A stretch of DNA of 64,000 nt from Rhodoferax sp. (GTDB lineage: Bacteria; Pseudomonadota; Gammaproteobacteria; Burkholderiales; Burkholderiaceae_C): positions 4,100-68,099 of the forward strand of contig JACKLK010000017.1 of NCBI GenBank assembly GCA_024236015.1. Direction: 5' to 3'. Both the position numbers and the translations under genes were made by a program. Each line of letters opens with the position of its first letter. Position 1 is the first letter of the stretch. The notes below the pieces were generated by a model. It saw only the letters and a list, made by a program, of their open reading frames with translations, did not search any database and was not told where the DNA came from. Below are positions 16,230-24,124 of this stretch, in pieces.

Positions 16230-17969
16230 ATGAATTTGTCCAAGCGCGATTTCATGCAGGTGCTCGGCGCGGCATCGGTCGCGGGCATGGGACTGGGGCG
16301 TTACGCCGATGCCGATGCGGCCACCGCGCAGGCCGGCCTGTACGACATCGCGCCGTTCGGCAACGTGTCGCTGCTGCACATGACCGACTGCCATGCCCAG
16401 CTCAAGCCGATCTATTTCCGCGAGCCCAGTGTCAACATCGGCATCGACTCCATGCAGGGCCAGTTGCCGCACCTCGTGGGCGAGCACCTGCTCAAGCGCG
16501 CCGGCGTGCGGCCCGGAACCGCGCTGGCGCATGCGTACACCTATCTCGATTTCGAGAGCGCGGCGCGCCGGTACGGCAAGGTCGGAGGGTTCGCGCACCT
16601 GGCCACGCTGGTCAGGCAGCTCAAGGCCAGCCGGCCCGGTTCGCTGCTGCTCGACGGTGGCGACACCTGGCAGGGTTCGGCCACGGCCTTGTGGACGAAT
16701 GCCCAGGACATGGTCGACGCCTGCAAGCTGCTCGGCGTCGACATCATGACCGGGCACTGGGAGTTCACCTACGGCATGGAGCGCGTCAAGGAGATCGTCG
16801 AGAAGGACTTCCAGGGCAGGATCGACTTCCTGGCGCAGAACGTCAAGACCGCCGATTTCGGCGATCCGGTGTTCAAGCCCTACGTGATCCGCGAGATCAA
16901 CGGCATACCCTGTGCCATCATCGGTCAGGCCTTCCCGTACACGCCGATCGCCAATCCGCGTTACCTGGTGGCCGACTGGAGCTTCGGCATCCAGGACGAG
17001 AACATGCAGAAGATGGTCGACGAGGCCCGCGGCAAGGGTGCCCAGGTCGTCGTGGTGCTCTCGCACAACGGCATGGACGTCGACCTGCAGATGGCGCAGC
17101 GGGTACGCGGCATCGACGCGATCTTCGGCGGCCACACGCACGACGGCGTTCCGCTCGCGGTGCCGGTCTCCAATGCCGGCGGCAAGACCCTGGTCACGAA
17201 CGCGGGCAGCAACGGCAAGTTCCTGGGCGTCATGGATTTCGACGTCAAGGGTGGCAAGGTCACCGATTTCCGTTACCGGCTGCTGCCGGTGTTCGCCAAC
17301 CAGCTCAAGGCCGATCCGGAGATGGACGCGCTGATCACGCGGGTTCGCCAGCCCTATGAAGCCAAGCTGGCCGAGAAGCTGGCCGTGACCGACGGCCTGC
17401 TGTACCGGCGCGGCAACTTCAACGGATCCTGGGACCAGCTCATCTGCGACGCGCTGATGGAGGTGCAGGGTGCCGAGATCGCGTTCTCGCCCGGTTTTCG
17501 CTGGGGCACCTCGCTGCTGCCGGGCGCGACGATCACGCGCGAGCTGATGATGGACCAGCTGGCCATCACCTATCCTTATGCCACCGTCAACGACATGACC
17601 GGCGAGACCATCAAGACCGTGCTCGAGGACGTGGCCGACAACCTGTTCAATCCCGACCCGTATTACCAGCAGGGCGGCGACATGGTGCGCGTAGGCGGCC
17701 TGAGCTACACCTGCGACCCGGCGCAGAAGATGGGCGCCCGCATCTCCGAGATGCGGCTCGGCGGCAAGGCCGTCGAGGCCGGCAAGACCTACAAGGTGGC
17801 AGGCTGGGCCCCCGTGGCGGCGGAAGCGCGCAATGCGCCCGGCGTCCAGCCGGTGTGGGACGTCGTGGAGACCTGGCTGAAGTCCCAGGGCGGACGTGTC
17901 AAGCAGCGCAAGCCCAACATGCCCCGCCTGGTCGGACTCAAGGGCAACAGCGGCCTGGCCGGCGGTTGA
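16230..17969 (+). CDS. soxB: SoxB, manganese-dependent thiosulfohydrolase
   Basis: Hydrolyses the terminal sulfone from SoxY-bound intermediate as sulfate. The 579-residue protein has the 5-prime-nucleotidase fold: metal motif MTDCHAQLKPIYF, GGDTWQGSA, the SoxB-typical SHNGMDVDLQ and the metal-binding GGHTHDGV. The signal is SKRDFMQVLG, a twin-arginine type with Lys in place of the first Arg. It has its own promoter region downstream of the soxX terminator. The next gene starts 35 bases after its stop. Confidence 0.93.
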   Translation: MNLSKRDFMQVLGAASVAGMGLGRYADADAATAQAGLYDIAPFGNVSLLHMTDCHAQLKPIYFREPSVNIGIDSMQGQLPHLVGEHLLKRAGVRPGTALAHAYTYLDFESAARRYGKVGGFAHLATLVRQLKASRPGSLLLDGGDTWQGSATALWTNAQDMVDACKLLGVDIMTGHWEFTYGMERVKEIVEKDFQGRIDFLAQNVKTADFGDPVFKPYVIREINGIPCAIIGQAFPYTPIANPRYLVADWSFGIQDENMQKMVDEARGKGAQVVVVLSHNGMDVDLQMAQRVRGIDAIFGGHTHDGVPLAVPVSNAGGKTLVTNAGSNGKFLGVMDFDVKGGKVTDFRYRLLPVFANQLKADPEMDALITRVRQPYEAKLAEKLAVTDGLLYRRGNFNGSWDQLICDALMEVQGAEIAFSPGFRWGTSLLPGATITRELMMDQLAITYPYATVNDMTGETIKTVLEDVADNLFNPDPYYQQGGDMVRVGGLSYTCDPAQKMGARISEMRLGGKAVEAGKTYKVAGWAPVAAEARNAPGVQPVWDVVETWLKSQGGRVKQRKPNMPRLVGLKGNSGLAGG

Positions 17970-18004
17970 GTCCGCGACCGGCACACGAGAAAGGCACCAC
18001 CACC

Positions 18005-18535
18005 ATGAACCTGTCCACCGCCACCCGGATCCGCCTGCGCGTGCTGGCCGTGATCGTGTTGTTCGCCGCCGCGTGCTCGCTGGCGCGGGCGCAGGCGAGC
18101 AGCACCTTCAGCGTCAAGCTGATGACGCCCGAGACCGCGCTGGCCGCGGCGCGCGCGGCGTTCGATGACTGCCGCCGGCAGGGCTTCCAGGTCAGCGTGG
18201 CCGTGGTCGACCGCTTCGGCATCCTGCAGGTGCTGCTGCGCGATCGATTCGCCGGCGCACACACGGTGGGGGTCGCCAGCGACAAGGCCTGGACGGCTGC
18301 GAGCTTTCGCATCGCCTCGGCGGCGCTGGGCGAGGAGACCCAGCCCGGCAAACCCATGAACGCCTTGCGGGGACATCCGCGCGTGCTCGCGGCCGGCGGC
18401 GGCCAGGTCATCGAAAGCGGCGGCTCGGTGCTCGGCGCGATCGGCGTGTCGGGCGCGCCGGGCGGCGAGGCGGACGACAGCTGTGCCCGCGCGGGCATCC
18501 GCGCGATCACCGATGCGCTGGAGCTGCAAGGGTAA
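18005..18535 (+). CDS. Secreted GlcG/HbpS-type (DUF336) haem-binding family protein
   Basis: A 176-residue precursor with a signal peptide ending near SLARA-QA (about 30). The mature part has the HbpS/GlcG pattern: helix with ALAAARAAFDDCRRQG, strand VSVAVVDRFGILQVLLRD, KAWTAASFR and the ending GQVIESGGSVLGAIGVSGAPGGEADDSCARAG. Family members bind haem or act with adjacent oxidoreductases, and proteins of this type recur near sox and quinoprotein genes. It follows soxB at 35 bases and likely shares its transcript. A role in haem or redox sensing is an inference. Confidence 0.75.
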   Translation: MNLSTATRIRLRVLAVIVLFAAACSLARAQASSTFSVKLMTPETALAAARAAFDDCRRQGFQVSVAVVDRFGILQVLLRDRFAGAHTVGVASDKAWTAASFRIASAALGEETQPGKPMNALRGHPRVLAAGGGQVIESGGSVLGAIGVSGAPGGEADDSCARAGIRAITDALELQG

Positions 18536-18541
18536 GTACGT

Positions 18542-18560
18542 ATATCAGTGGGCGCTGATA
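18542..18560. promoter_or_regulatory. Dyad with sox core motif upstream of the DsrE-like gene
   Basis: TATCAG (18543-18548), 6 bases, CTGATA (18555-18560), a perfect 6-bp inverted repeat. It overlaps ATATCAGTG (18542-18550), the ATATCANTG core found before soxB, the cytochrome gene and, reversed, the first arsR. Confidence 0.5.
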
Positions 18561-18667
18561 CTGATGGGCGCCGATCGATAATGCGCGTGTGGCTTGCATC
18601 GCTCATGCGCGCGGCGACACCCGAGCCGGGCAGGGGAATGCGCCCGACAACCACGAAGGAGCATGAC

Positions 18668-19081
18668 ATGGCAAGCTGGAAATGGATGGCGGCGCTGGCA
18701 ATCGGGTGCGCGAGCACGCTGGCGATGGCGCAGGACACGGTCGTCTACCACATCAACGACGCTGCCGAGCAGGCGCTGGGCGGACTGCGCAACATCAAGA
18801 ACCATCTCGACACCGACCCCGCCGCCAAGATCACGGTCGTCGCGCACGCGACCGGCGTGGACTTCCTGCTCGACGGTGCCAAGGACAAGAATGGCGGCCT
18901 GTATTCCGGTCCGGTGGCGGCGCTCAAGGCGCGCGGCGTGAACTTCGAGGTCTGCGAGATCACGCTGGCCAACCGCAACCTGAAGAAGTCGCAGTTCATC
19001 CTGGAGGCGGATTTCACGCCGTCCGGCGTGGTGCGCATCACCAAGCTGCAGAAGCAGGGTTTTGCCTACGTCAAGCCCTGA
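18668..19081 (+). CDS. Periplasmic DsrE/F-like sulfur-relay protein
   Basis: A 137-residue precursor beginning at ATG 18668 behind GAAGGAG (18656-18662), with a signal peptide to about residue 21 (AMAQ). The mature protein has the DsrE-like fold: VVYHINDA, KITVVAHATGVDFLLDGA, PVAALKARGVNFEVCEITLANRN. C96 in FEVCEIT is at the place used by several DsrE-type proteins to hold sulfur. The gene has its own dyad operator and is convergent with soxF. A sulfur-carrier or sulfide-handling role is inferred from family and island context. Confidence 0.75.
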   Translation: MASWKWMAALAIGCASTLAMAQDTVVYHINDAAEQALGGLRNIKNHLDTDPAAKITVVAHATGVDFLLDGAKDKNGGLYSGPVAALKARGVNFEVCEITLANRNLKKSQFILEADFTPSGVVRITKLQKQGFAYVKP

Positions 19082-19082
19082 G

Positions 19083-19098
19083 CGGGCCGTCCGGCCCG
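19083..19098. terminator. Short GC stem-loop between convergent genes
   Basis: CGGGCCG (19083-19089) and CGGCCCG (19092-19098) form a near-perfect stem immediately after the DsrE-like stop. No T-tract on either strand, so its use as a bidirectional terminator is uncertain. Confidence 0.35.
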
Positions 19099-19118
19099 TG
19101 CCGGCCTGATCGAGCCCG

Positions 19119-20399
19119 TCAACCCAGCGTATCGGCCCAGATGTTGCGGGCCCAGGCCATCGCGTAGCGCGCTTCCTGCTCCGAGCGTGCCGCCGACACG
19201 CCGCCCGAGCCGGCAACGGCCTTGAAGGTCTTCTCGGCTGCCACGTAGGCGTGCACGCTGGCCACGTGGATCACCTCGCCCGGGCTGACGAAGCTGTAGC
19301 AGGTGTTGGTCAACATCGGCTGCGTGTTCACGGCCAGGCCCTTGATGCGCGCCACGATCGCCGCCGCGGCGACCTTGGCCTGGTTGTTGGCCATGTGGCC
19401 CGACTTGGGCATGGCCGGCGCGACCTGGATCGAATCGCCCAGCACGTGGATGCCGGGTGCGGCCGTCGATTCGAAATTCAGGAAATCGACATGGCACCAG
19501 CGCGCATTGGCGTTGGCCAGCCCGGTCTGCACGGCCAGCGCACCGGCGCGCATCGGCGGAATCACGTTGAGCACGTCGGCCTTGACCGGATCCTGGAAGT
19601 CGAAGCGCAGCGTACGGTTGGGCAGGTCGACGCCGACCAGCTTGTGCTGACTACGGTATTCGAGCATGCCGGGATAGAGGTCGGCCCAGGCCTTCTTGAA
19701 CAGCGGCCCCTTGGAGGTGACGTCCTGGTTGGCGTCGACCACCAGCACCTTGGAGCGCGGCTTGTTCTTCTGGAGATAGGCGGCCACCATGCTGGCGCGT
19801 TCGTACGGCCCGGGCGGGCAGCGGTACGGCGCCTCCGGGATCGCCAGCGCGAACACGCCGCCGTCGGGCATGGCCTGCAACTGGCGGAACAGCGCCGCGG
19901 TTTCGGCGCCTGCCTTCCATGCGTGCAGCACCTGGCCGTCGGCATTCGCCTGGCGCAGGCCCTGCACCGCGTCGAGCAGCAGCTCGACGCCCGGAGACAG
20001 CACCAGCGTGTCGTAGCGGATGTCGCCACCGCCCGCCAGGCGCACGCTCCTGCGCTCGGCATCGATCGCGGTGACCGTGTCATGCACCACGGTGATGCCG
20101 TGTCGATCGCGCAGTGCGTCATACGACGTGGTGATGTCGGCCAGCGTGCGTACGCCGCCGACCACCAGGTTGGAGATCGGGCACGACACGAAGCTGCGGT
20201 TCGGCTCCACCAGCACCACGTCGACGGTGTTGCGCGAGAACAGCCGGATGTACCTGGCGGCCGTCGCGCCGCCGTATCCGCCGCCCACGACCAGCACTTG
20301 CGCCTTGGCGGGAGCACCCCTGCTGGTGGCGCAGCCGACCATGCCAGCCAGCACGCCGGCGGCAGCCGCCGACCGGATCATCCATTCACGTCGTTGCAT
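19119..20399 (-). CDS. soxF: SoxF, flavoprotein of flavocytochrome c sulfide dehydrogenase
   Basis: Oxidises sulfide in the periplasm and passes electrons to its cytochrome partner. ATG at 20399 follows GGAGGCACACC; the frame is open further upstream but without a ribosome site. The 426-residue precursor has a twin-arginine-like start (RREWM) and a possible lipobox at C23. The dinucleotide fold is VLVVGGGYGGATAA (35-48). C73 in FVSCPISN matches the cysteine that binds FAD covalently in Allochromatium FccB, and C194 (PYRCPPGPYERAS) and C367 (TNTCYS) match the redox-active disulfide. The cytochrome gene precedes it by 14 bases in the same operon. Confidence 0.9.
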   Translation of the reverse strand: MQRREWMIRSAAAAGVLAGMVGCATSRGAPAKAQVLVVGGGYGGATAARYIRLFSRNTVDVVLVEPNRSFVSCPISNLVVGGVRTLADITTSYDALRDRHGITVVHDTVTAIDAERRSVRLAGGGDIRYDTLVLSPGVELLLDAVQGLRQANADGQVLHAWKAGAETAALFRQLQAMPDGGVFALAIPEAPYRCPPGPYERASMVAAYLQKNKPRSKVLVVDANQDVTSKGPLFKKAWADLYPGMLEYRSQHKLVGVDLPNRTLRFDFQDPVKADVLNVIPPMRAGALAVQTGLANANARWCHVDFLNFESTAAPGIHVLGDSIQVAPAMPKSGHMANNQAKVAAAAIVARIKGLAVNTQPMLTNTCYSFVSPGEVIHVASVHAYVAAEKTFKAVAGSGGVSAARSEQEARYAMAWARNIWADTLG

Positions 20400-20413
20400 G
20401 GTGTGCCTCCTGT

Positions 20414-20743
20414 TCAACGCTGGGCGGCGAAATACGCGGCCAGCGCGCGGATCTGTGCGTCGCTGAATCCCTTGGCCAGCTGGTGCATCACGGTAGCCGG
20501 GCGGGAGCCGGAGCGAAACGCCTGCATCTGCTCGACGATGAAGGCACTCGATTGCCCGGCGAGCCGGGCGCTGCCGGAGCCGGCAACCGCGTAGCCGTCC
20601 GTGCCGTGGCAGTTGGCGCAGGTCGCGGCCAGTGCCCGGGTGTCGAGCTCCTGGGCGGTCTGCGCGAAGGCCGTGCTGCACAGCAGGGCCGCGACCAGGA
20701 CCGTCGCGCGCCGCAGTGGTGCGGGAAACAGGAAGGTGTGCAT
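20414..20743 (-). CDS. Mono-haem cytochrome c, partner of SoxF (FccA/SoxE-like)
   Basis: A 109-residue precursor from ATG 20743 with GGAGAC upstream. Signal peptide to AFAQ (about 28), one haem motif CANCH (42-46) and a likely axial Met in TVMHQL (M86). It is the first gene of a two-gene operon with soxF, so it is probably the electron-accepting subunit. Some FccA proteins are dihaem, whereas this is the short mono-haem type. It reads divergently from soxH across a possible operator. Confidence 0.85.
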   Translation of the reverse strand: MHTFLFPAPLRRATVLVAALLCSTAFAQTAQELDTRALAATCANCHGTDGYAVAGSGSARLAGQSSAFIVEQMQAFRSGSRPATVMHQLAKGFSDAQIRALAAYFAAQR

Positions 20744-20841
20744 GACAATGTCTCCGTGGGTCGGCAACTGGCGCGCGGCACCTGACGGGCCAGGGGCGCG
20801 GTCCATGGCACAAATGCTACCGGGTTTTCATGCTTCCCGAG

Positions 20842-20859
20842 TATCATCCTATACGGATA
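20842..20859. promoter_or_regulatory. Dyad in the divergent cytochrome/soxH promoter
   Basis: TATC (20842-20845), 10 bases, GATA (20856-20859), with an inner ATCC/GGAT pair. It lies in an AT-rich island between the divergent cytochrome-soxF and soxH units. Symmetry is modest, so this is a weaker member of the suspected sox operator set. Confidence 0.35.
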
Positions 20860-20886
20860 TAGCGAAGATTCTTGGAGGCAATCGTC

Positions 20887-21858
20887 ATGGCATTTCCCCG
20901 CTGGCTGTCCGCGTGTGGGCCCTGGTCCTGGGCGCTGGTTCTGGGCATGGCGGCGATTGTTCCGGGCATGGCGCAGGCCGCCGCGGCGGTCAAGGCCGTC
21001 GAGGTGGCCGAGAACGTCTGGATGGTGCAGGGCGAGGCGGCCCTGGGATCATCCGCCAACCGCAATTTCATCTCCAATGCCGGCTTCGTCGTCACCGAGG
21101 AGGGCGTGGTTGTGGTCGATGCGTTGGGTTCGCCGGCACTGGCGAACGAACTCATCGCCGAGATCCGGCGCATCACGCCCCAGCCGATCCGGTACGTCGT
21201 GGTGACGCATTTCCATGCTGACCATATCTATGGCCTGCAGGCCTTCAAGGCGGCGGGCGCGCAGATCCTGGGGCATCCGTCCGGCCGCGAGTACCTGTTT
21301 TCGGAGACGGCGAAACTGCGGCTCGAGGCCAGCCGCCAGGATCTGGCGCCATGGATCGACGCGCAGACGCAGTTGCTGGGCGCCGACCGCTGGCTGACCG
21401 ATGCCCAGACCGAGCTGCGCCTGGGCTCCTACCTGTTCCAGATCCGGCATGTCGGCCCGTCGCACACGCCGGAGGACCTGGTGGTGTTCGTGCCCAAGGC
21501 CGGCGTGTTGTTTGCCGGTGACCTCGTCTTTCGTGGCCGCATCCCCTTCGTCGGCCAGGCCGACAGTCGCCAGTGGATCGCCTCGTTGGGGGGCTTGATC
21601 GCATTCGCGCCCCGGGTCATGATTCCCGGGCATGGCGGGGTGTCGACGGACCCGATGGCCGACCTCACGCTGACACGCGACTACCTGGTGTTCCTGCGCA
21701 AGAGCATGGGCGAGGCGGCGCAGAATCTGGAGCCGTTCGAGGAAGCCTATGCCAAGGCCGACTGGTCCCGGTTCGAGCACATGCCGCTGTTTCGCGCCGC
21801 CAACCGCATGAATGCCTACAACACTTTCTTGCTCATGGAGCAGCAGGGATCGAAATGA
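20887..21858 (+). CDS. soxH: SoxH, metallo-beta-lactamase-fold hydrolase
   Basis: 323 residues from ATG 20887 with GGAGGC at 20875-20880. A signal peptide (to about 33, AQAAA) predicts a periplasmic protein. The metal site is THFHADH (107-113), with GPSHTPEDLVVF, FAGDLVF and IPGHGG supplying the remaining metal ligands. SoxH genes accompany sox clusters with soxF and soxW-type thioredoxins and are dispensable for thiosulfate oxidation; a glyoxalase II-like thioester hydrolase activity on sulfur species is proposed but not shown. It overlaps the thioredoxin gene by ATGA. Confidence 0.85.
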   Translation: MAFPRWLSACGPWSWALVLGMAAIVPGMAQAAAAVKAVEVAENVWMVQGEAALGSSANRNFISNAGFVVTEEGVVVVDALGSPALANELIAEIRRITPQPIRYVVVTHFHADHIYGLQAFKAAGAQILGHPSGREYLFSETAKLRLEASRQDLAPWIDAQTQLLGADRWLTDAQTELRLGSYLFQIRHVGPSHTPEDLVVFVPKAGVLFAGDLVFRGRIPFVGQADSRQWIASLGGLIAFAPRVMIPGHGGVSTDPMADLTLTRDYLVFLRKSMGEAAQNLEPFEEAYAKADWSRFEHMPLFRAANRMNAYNTFLLMEQQGSK

Positions 21859-22352
21859 AACGACGTACATGCCTGTTGGCCGGTGTCGGCTCCGCGTTGT
21901 CCCTGCCGGCCTGGGCCGGGCCGGCGGTCGTCGGGGAGCGGGTCGACTGGCCCCGCCTGCAACTGCTCGACGGCAGCGTGCTCGAGGCCGCCGACTGGAG
22001 CGGCCAGCCGGCGCTGGTGGTCCTGTGGGCCACCTATTGCCCGTTCTGCAAGCGCCACAACGCCCATCTGGACAAGCTGTACGAGCAGACCCGTGCGCAG
22101 GGCCTGCGGATCCTGGCCGTTGCGCAGGACACCGACGAGCGCCTGGTGCGCCAGTACATGGTGAACAACGCCTACCGGTTCCCGGTTGCCATGGACGGCG
22201 GCCAGGTGCGCAGTCGCCTGACGTCGCGACGCGTCATTCCGATGACCTGCGCCATCGACCGCCAGGGGCGCCTGGTCCAGGCCATCCCCGGCGAAATGTT
22301 CGAGGAAGACCTCGTCGACCTGGCGCGCGGCCTGATCCAGCGCGCGGCCTGA
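21855..22352 (+). CDS. Periplasmic TlpA/SoxW-like thioredoxin
   Basis: 165-residue precursor, start ATG 21855 overlapping the soxH stop, so the two are coupled. Signal peptide to PAWA (about 21). The thioredoxin site is WATYCPFCKRH with C62 and C65, and the cis-proline region is VIPMTCAID. In Sox systems SoxW keeps SoxYZ reduced and receives electrons from the membrane protein SoxV/CcdA; no soxV or ccdA is present in this window, so the reductant must be encoded elsewhere. Confidence 0.85.
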   Translation: MKRRTCLLAGVGSALSLPAWAGPAVVGERVDWPRLQLLDGSVLEAADWSGQPALVVLWATYCPFCKRHNAHLDKLYEQTRAQGLRILAVAQDTDERLVRQYMVNNAYRFPVAMDGGQVRSRLTSRRVIPMTCAIDRQGRLVQAIPGEMFEEDLVDLARGLIQRAA

Positions 22353-22377
22353 GCCGCGGCCCGGCGGCCGGCACGGC

Positions 22378-23493
22378 TCAGCCCATGCGGTCGATGCGCC
22401 AGATCTGGTAACGCAGCGCCGCCAGCGCCCCGCAGACGATGGCCGCCAGCGCCAGCAGGCTGCCCAGCGACAGGGTCGAGATACCCGACAGGCCCTGGCC
22501 GATGGTGCATCCCATCGCGGTCACGCCGCCCACGCCCATCATCGCCGCGCCGGCCAGGTGGTTGGCCGTGTCCTCGACGTTGCCGAATCCCTCCCACCGG
22601 AACTCCCGGTTCGCCAGCGCCATGGCGGCGGAGCCGGCCACCACGCCGAACATGCTCACGATGCCGATGGTCAGCAGCTTGGACCGGTCGCTGAAGAACA
22701 GCAGCCAGTCCAGCGCAAAACCGACCGGCGCCACCATGCTGAGCGACTCCATGCGACGCGAGTTCGTGGCCAGGAAGCTGGCCTCCAGCGTCATCGGGTG
22801 CTCGGCGACAAAACCCAGGCGCCCGGAGATCCACCACATCAGCACGACCGTGGCGCCGATGCCCACGCCGCCCAGCCAGACCATCGGAGTGCGCCCGTCG
22901 GGGCTGCGCAGGACCCAGGCCAGCAACACCAGGCCGAGCACCAGGCCCAGTCCCAGCGCCGCGGCCGGCGTGCCGATGCCGACCGCGGCGGCCAGCATGG
23001 ACGGCAGGTCCTGGTGCCCTGGCAGCTCTGTCGCCACCCGGTCCACCGTCGCCACCCGCGCCACGGCCGTGATGCCCTTGAGCGTCGCGAACGCGCAGGC
23101 GCCCAGTACCAGCAACACGACCCAGGCCTTGAGGTTGCCCGCGCCGGCCCGCACCAGGTTCTTGCTGCCGCATCCCGACGCCAGCACCATGCCGAACCCG
23201 AACATCAGGCCCCCGACCAGCAGCGACAGCCACATCAGCCGCGGCTCCGCGTACAGGCTGTCGGCAGCGCGGATCCAGCCGGCGCCCACCATGGTGTTGA
23301 AGCCGATGATGGCCACGGCGATCGCCAGCACCCACATGCGCATGCGGCTCCAGTCTCCCATGTTGACGATGTCGGCGATGGCGCCCATGGTGCAGAAGTG
23401 GGTGCGCTGGGCCACGGCGCCGAAGACGGCGGCGGCGGCAAAGGCGCTCCACAACACGGCCTGCGTCAGCGGGATCAATTCCTGTTCTTGCAT
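22378..23493 (-). CDS. YeeE/YedE-family sulfur transporter (SoxT-like)
   Basis: 371-residue polytopic protein with about ten membrane segments, starting at ATG 23493 with GGAGACA upstream. The conserved cysteine motifs of the family are present: THFCTMGAIAD near the N terminus, ASGCGSKNLVR in the middle and MGCTIGQGLSG near the C terminus. Characterised members import thiosulfate, using these cysteines for transient hydrogen bonding, and sox-linked members (SoxT) affect sox induction. It is read convergently with the soxH-thioredoxin pair and divergently from the cytochrome gene. Confidence 0.85.
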   Translation of the reverse strand: MQEQELIPLTQAVLWSAFAAAAVFGAVAQRTHFCTMGAIADIVNMGDWSRMRMWVLAIAVAIIGFNTMVGAGWIRAADSLYAEPRLMWLSLLVGGLMFGFGMVLASGCGSKNLVRAGAGNLKAWVVLLVLGACAFATLKGITAVARVATVDRVATELPGHQDLPSMLAAAVGIGTPAAALGLGLVLGLVLLAWVLRSPDGRTPMVWLGGVGIGATVVLMWWISGRLGFVAEHPMTLEASFLATNSRRMESLSMVAPVGFALDWLLFFSDRSKLLTIGIVSMFGVVAGSAAMALANREFRWEGFGNVEDTANHLAGAAMMGVGGVTAMGCTIGQGLSGISTLSLGSLLALAAIVCGALAALRYQIWRIDRMG

Positions 23494-23610
23494 GGCGGTA
23501 TTGTCTCCGCAGCCGCGCTCGCGTGCGGCCGCCGCCCTGCCGCCCGCCTCGTGCCGGATGCGGCGTGCGGCCGCATCCGTGTAAACACCAGTGCACCATC
23601 GCGCCGGAAA

Positions 23611-23628
23611 CAAATATCATTGAATTTG
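23611..23628. promoter_or_regulatory. AT-rich dyad upstream of the cytochrome gene
   Basis: CAAAT (23611-23615), 8 bases, ATTTG (23624-23628). The segment includes ATATCATTG (23614-23622), identical to the core before soxB. It lies in the divergent region between the YeeE-type and cytochrome genes. Confidence 0.5.
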
Positions 23629-23675
23629 CATATATAGATCGGTTCCGTCCGGAACCTCGCAACCAGGAGTCCTGT

Positions 23676-23990
23676 GTGAAGTCCGTGTCCGTTTTTTCCC
23701 TGGCGCTGTTCGCGTCGCTGCTGGTGCTGCCGGCACATGCCAGCATGCAGCTGGCCCAGGCCAACGCCTGCCTGGCCTGTCATTCGGCTGACAAGAAGCT
23801 GGTCGGCCCCGCCTATCGCGACGTGGCGAAAAAATATGCCGGCCAGGCGGACGCTGCCGCACGGCTGGCCGACAGCATTCGCAAGGGCGGCTCCGGCACC
23901 TGGGGCGCCGTACCCATGCCCGCGCAGCCGAACCTGAGCGAAGCGGACGCGCGCAAGCTGGCGCAGTGGGTGCTCGAGGGCGGCAAATAG
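23676..23990 (+). CDS. Periplasmic class I c-type cytochrome (c551-like)
   Basis: 104-residue precursor from GTG 23676, chosen because CAGGAG lies at 23664-23669; the frame is open upstream without a site. Signal peptide to HAS (about 23), haem motif CLACH (32-36), axial Met in VPMPAQ (M81). It is strikingly like the C-terminal haem domain of SoxD, sharing the ACxACH, DKK, GP and GGxGxWGAVPMPAQ elements. A small cytochrome at a sox cluster is a natural electron acceptor from SoxAX and SoxCD towards the terminal oxidase. The second arsR begins 134 bases later. Confidence 0.88.
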   Translation: MKSVSVFSLALFASLLVLPAHASMQLAQANACLACHSADKKLVGPAYRDVAKKYAGQADAAARLADSIRKGGSGTWGAVPMPAQPNLSEADARKLAQWVLEGGK

Positions 23991-24081
23991 TCTGCCGGTC
24001 GGATGGCGCCGAACGCCTGGCATGGCGTGCCGGCCGCATCCGATCGGACTATGCGGCGGGGGCTCCCTATATTGGTGGTTG

Positions 24082-24100
24082 CGAATAGAATGGAAATTCG
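24082..24100. promoter_or_regulatory. Dyad operator upstream of the second arsR
   Basis: CGAAT (24082-24086), 9 bases, ATTCG (24096-24100), 24 bases before ATG 24125. It differs from the ATATCANTG set, so the second repressor may have its own site. Confidence 0.45.
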
Positions 24101-24124
24101 ATGGAATCACCAGGGGAGACGCCA

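Noticed and set aside
15486..17984. 832-codon minus-strand frame opposite soxX-soxB
   Set aside because: Antisense shadow of soxB, no ribosome site and no family features.
20872..20886. Upstream TTG start for soxH
   Set aside because: The ribosome site GGAGGC lies after it and before ATG 20887.
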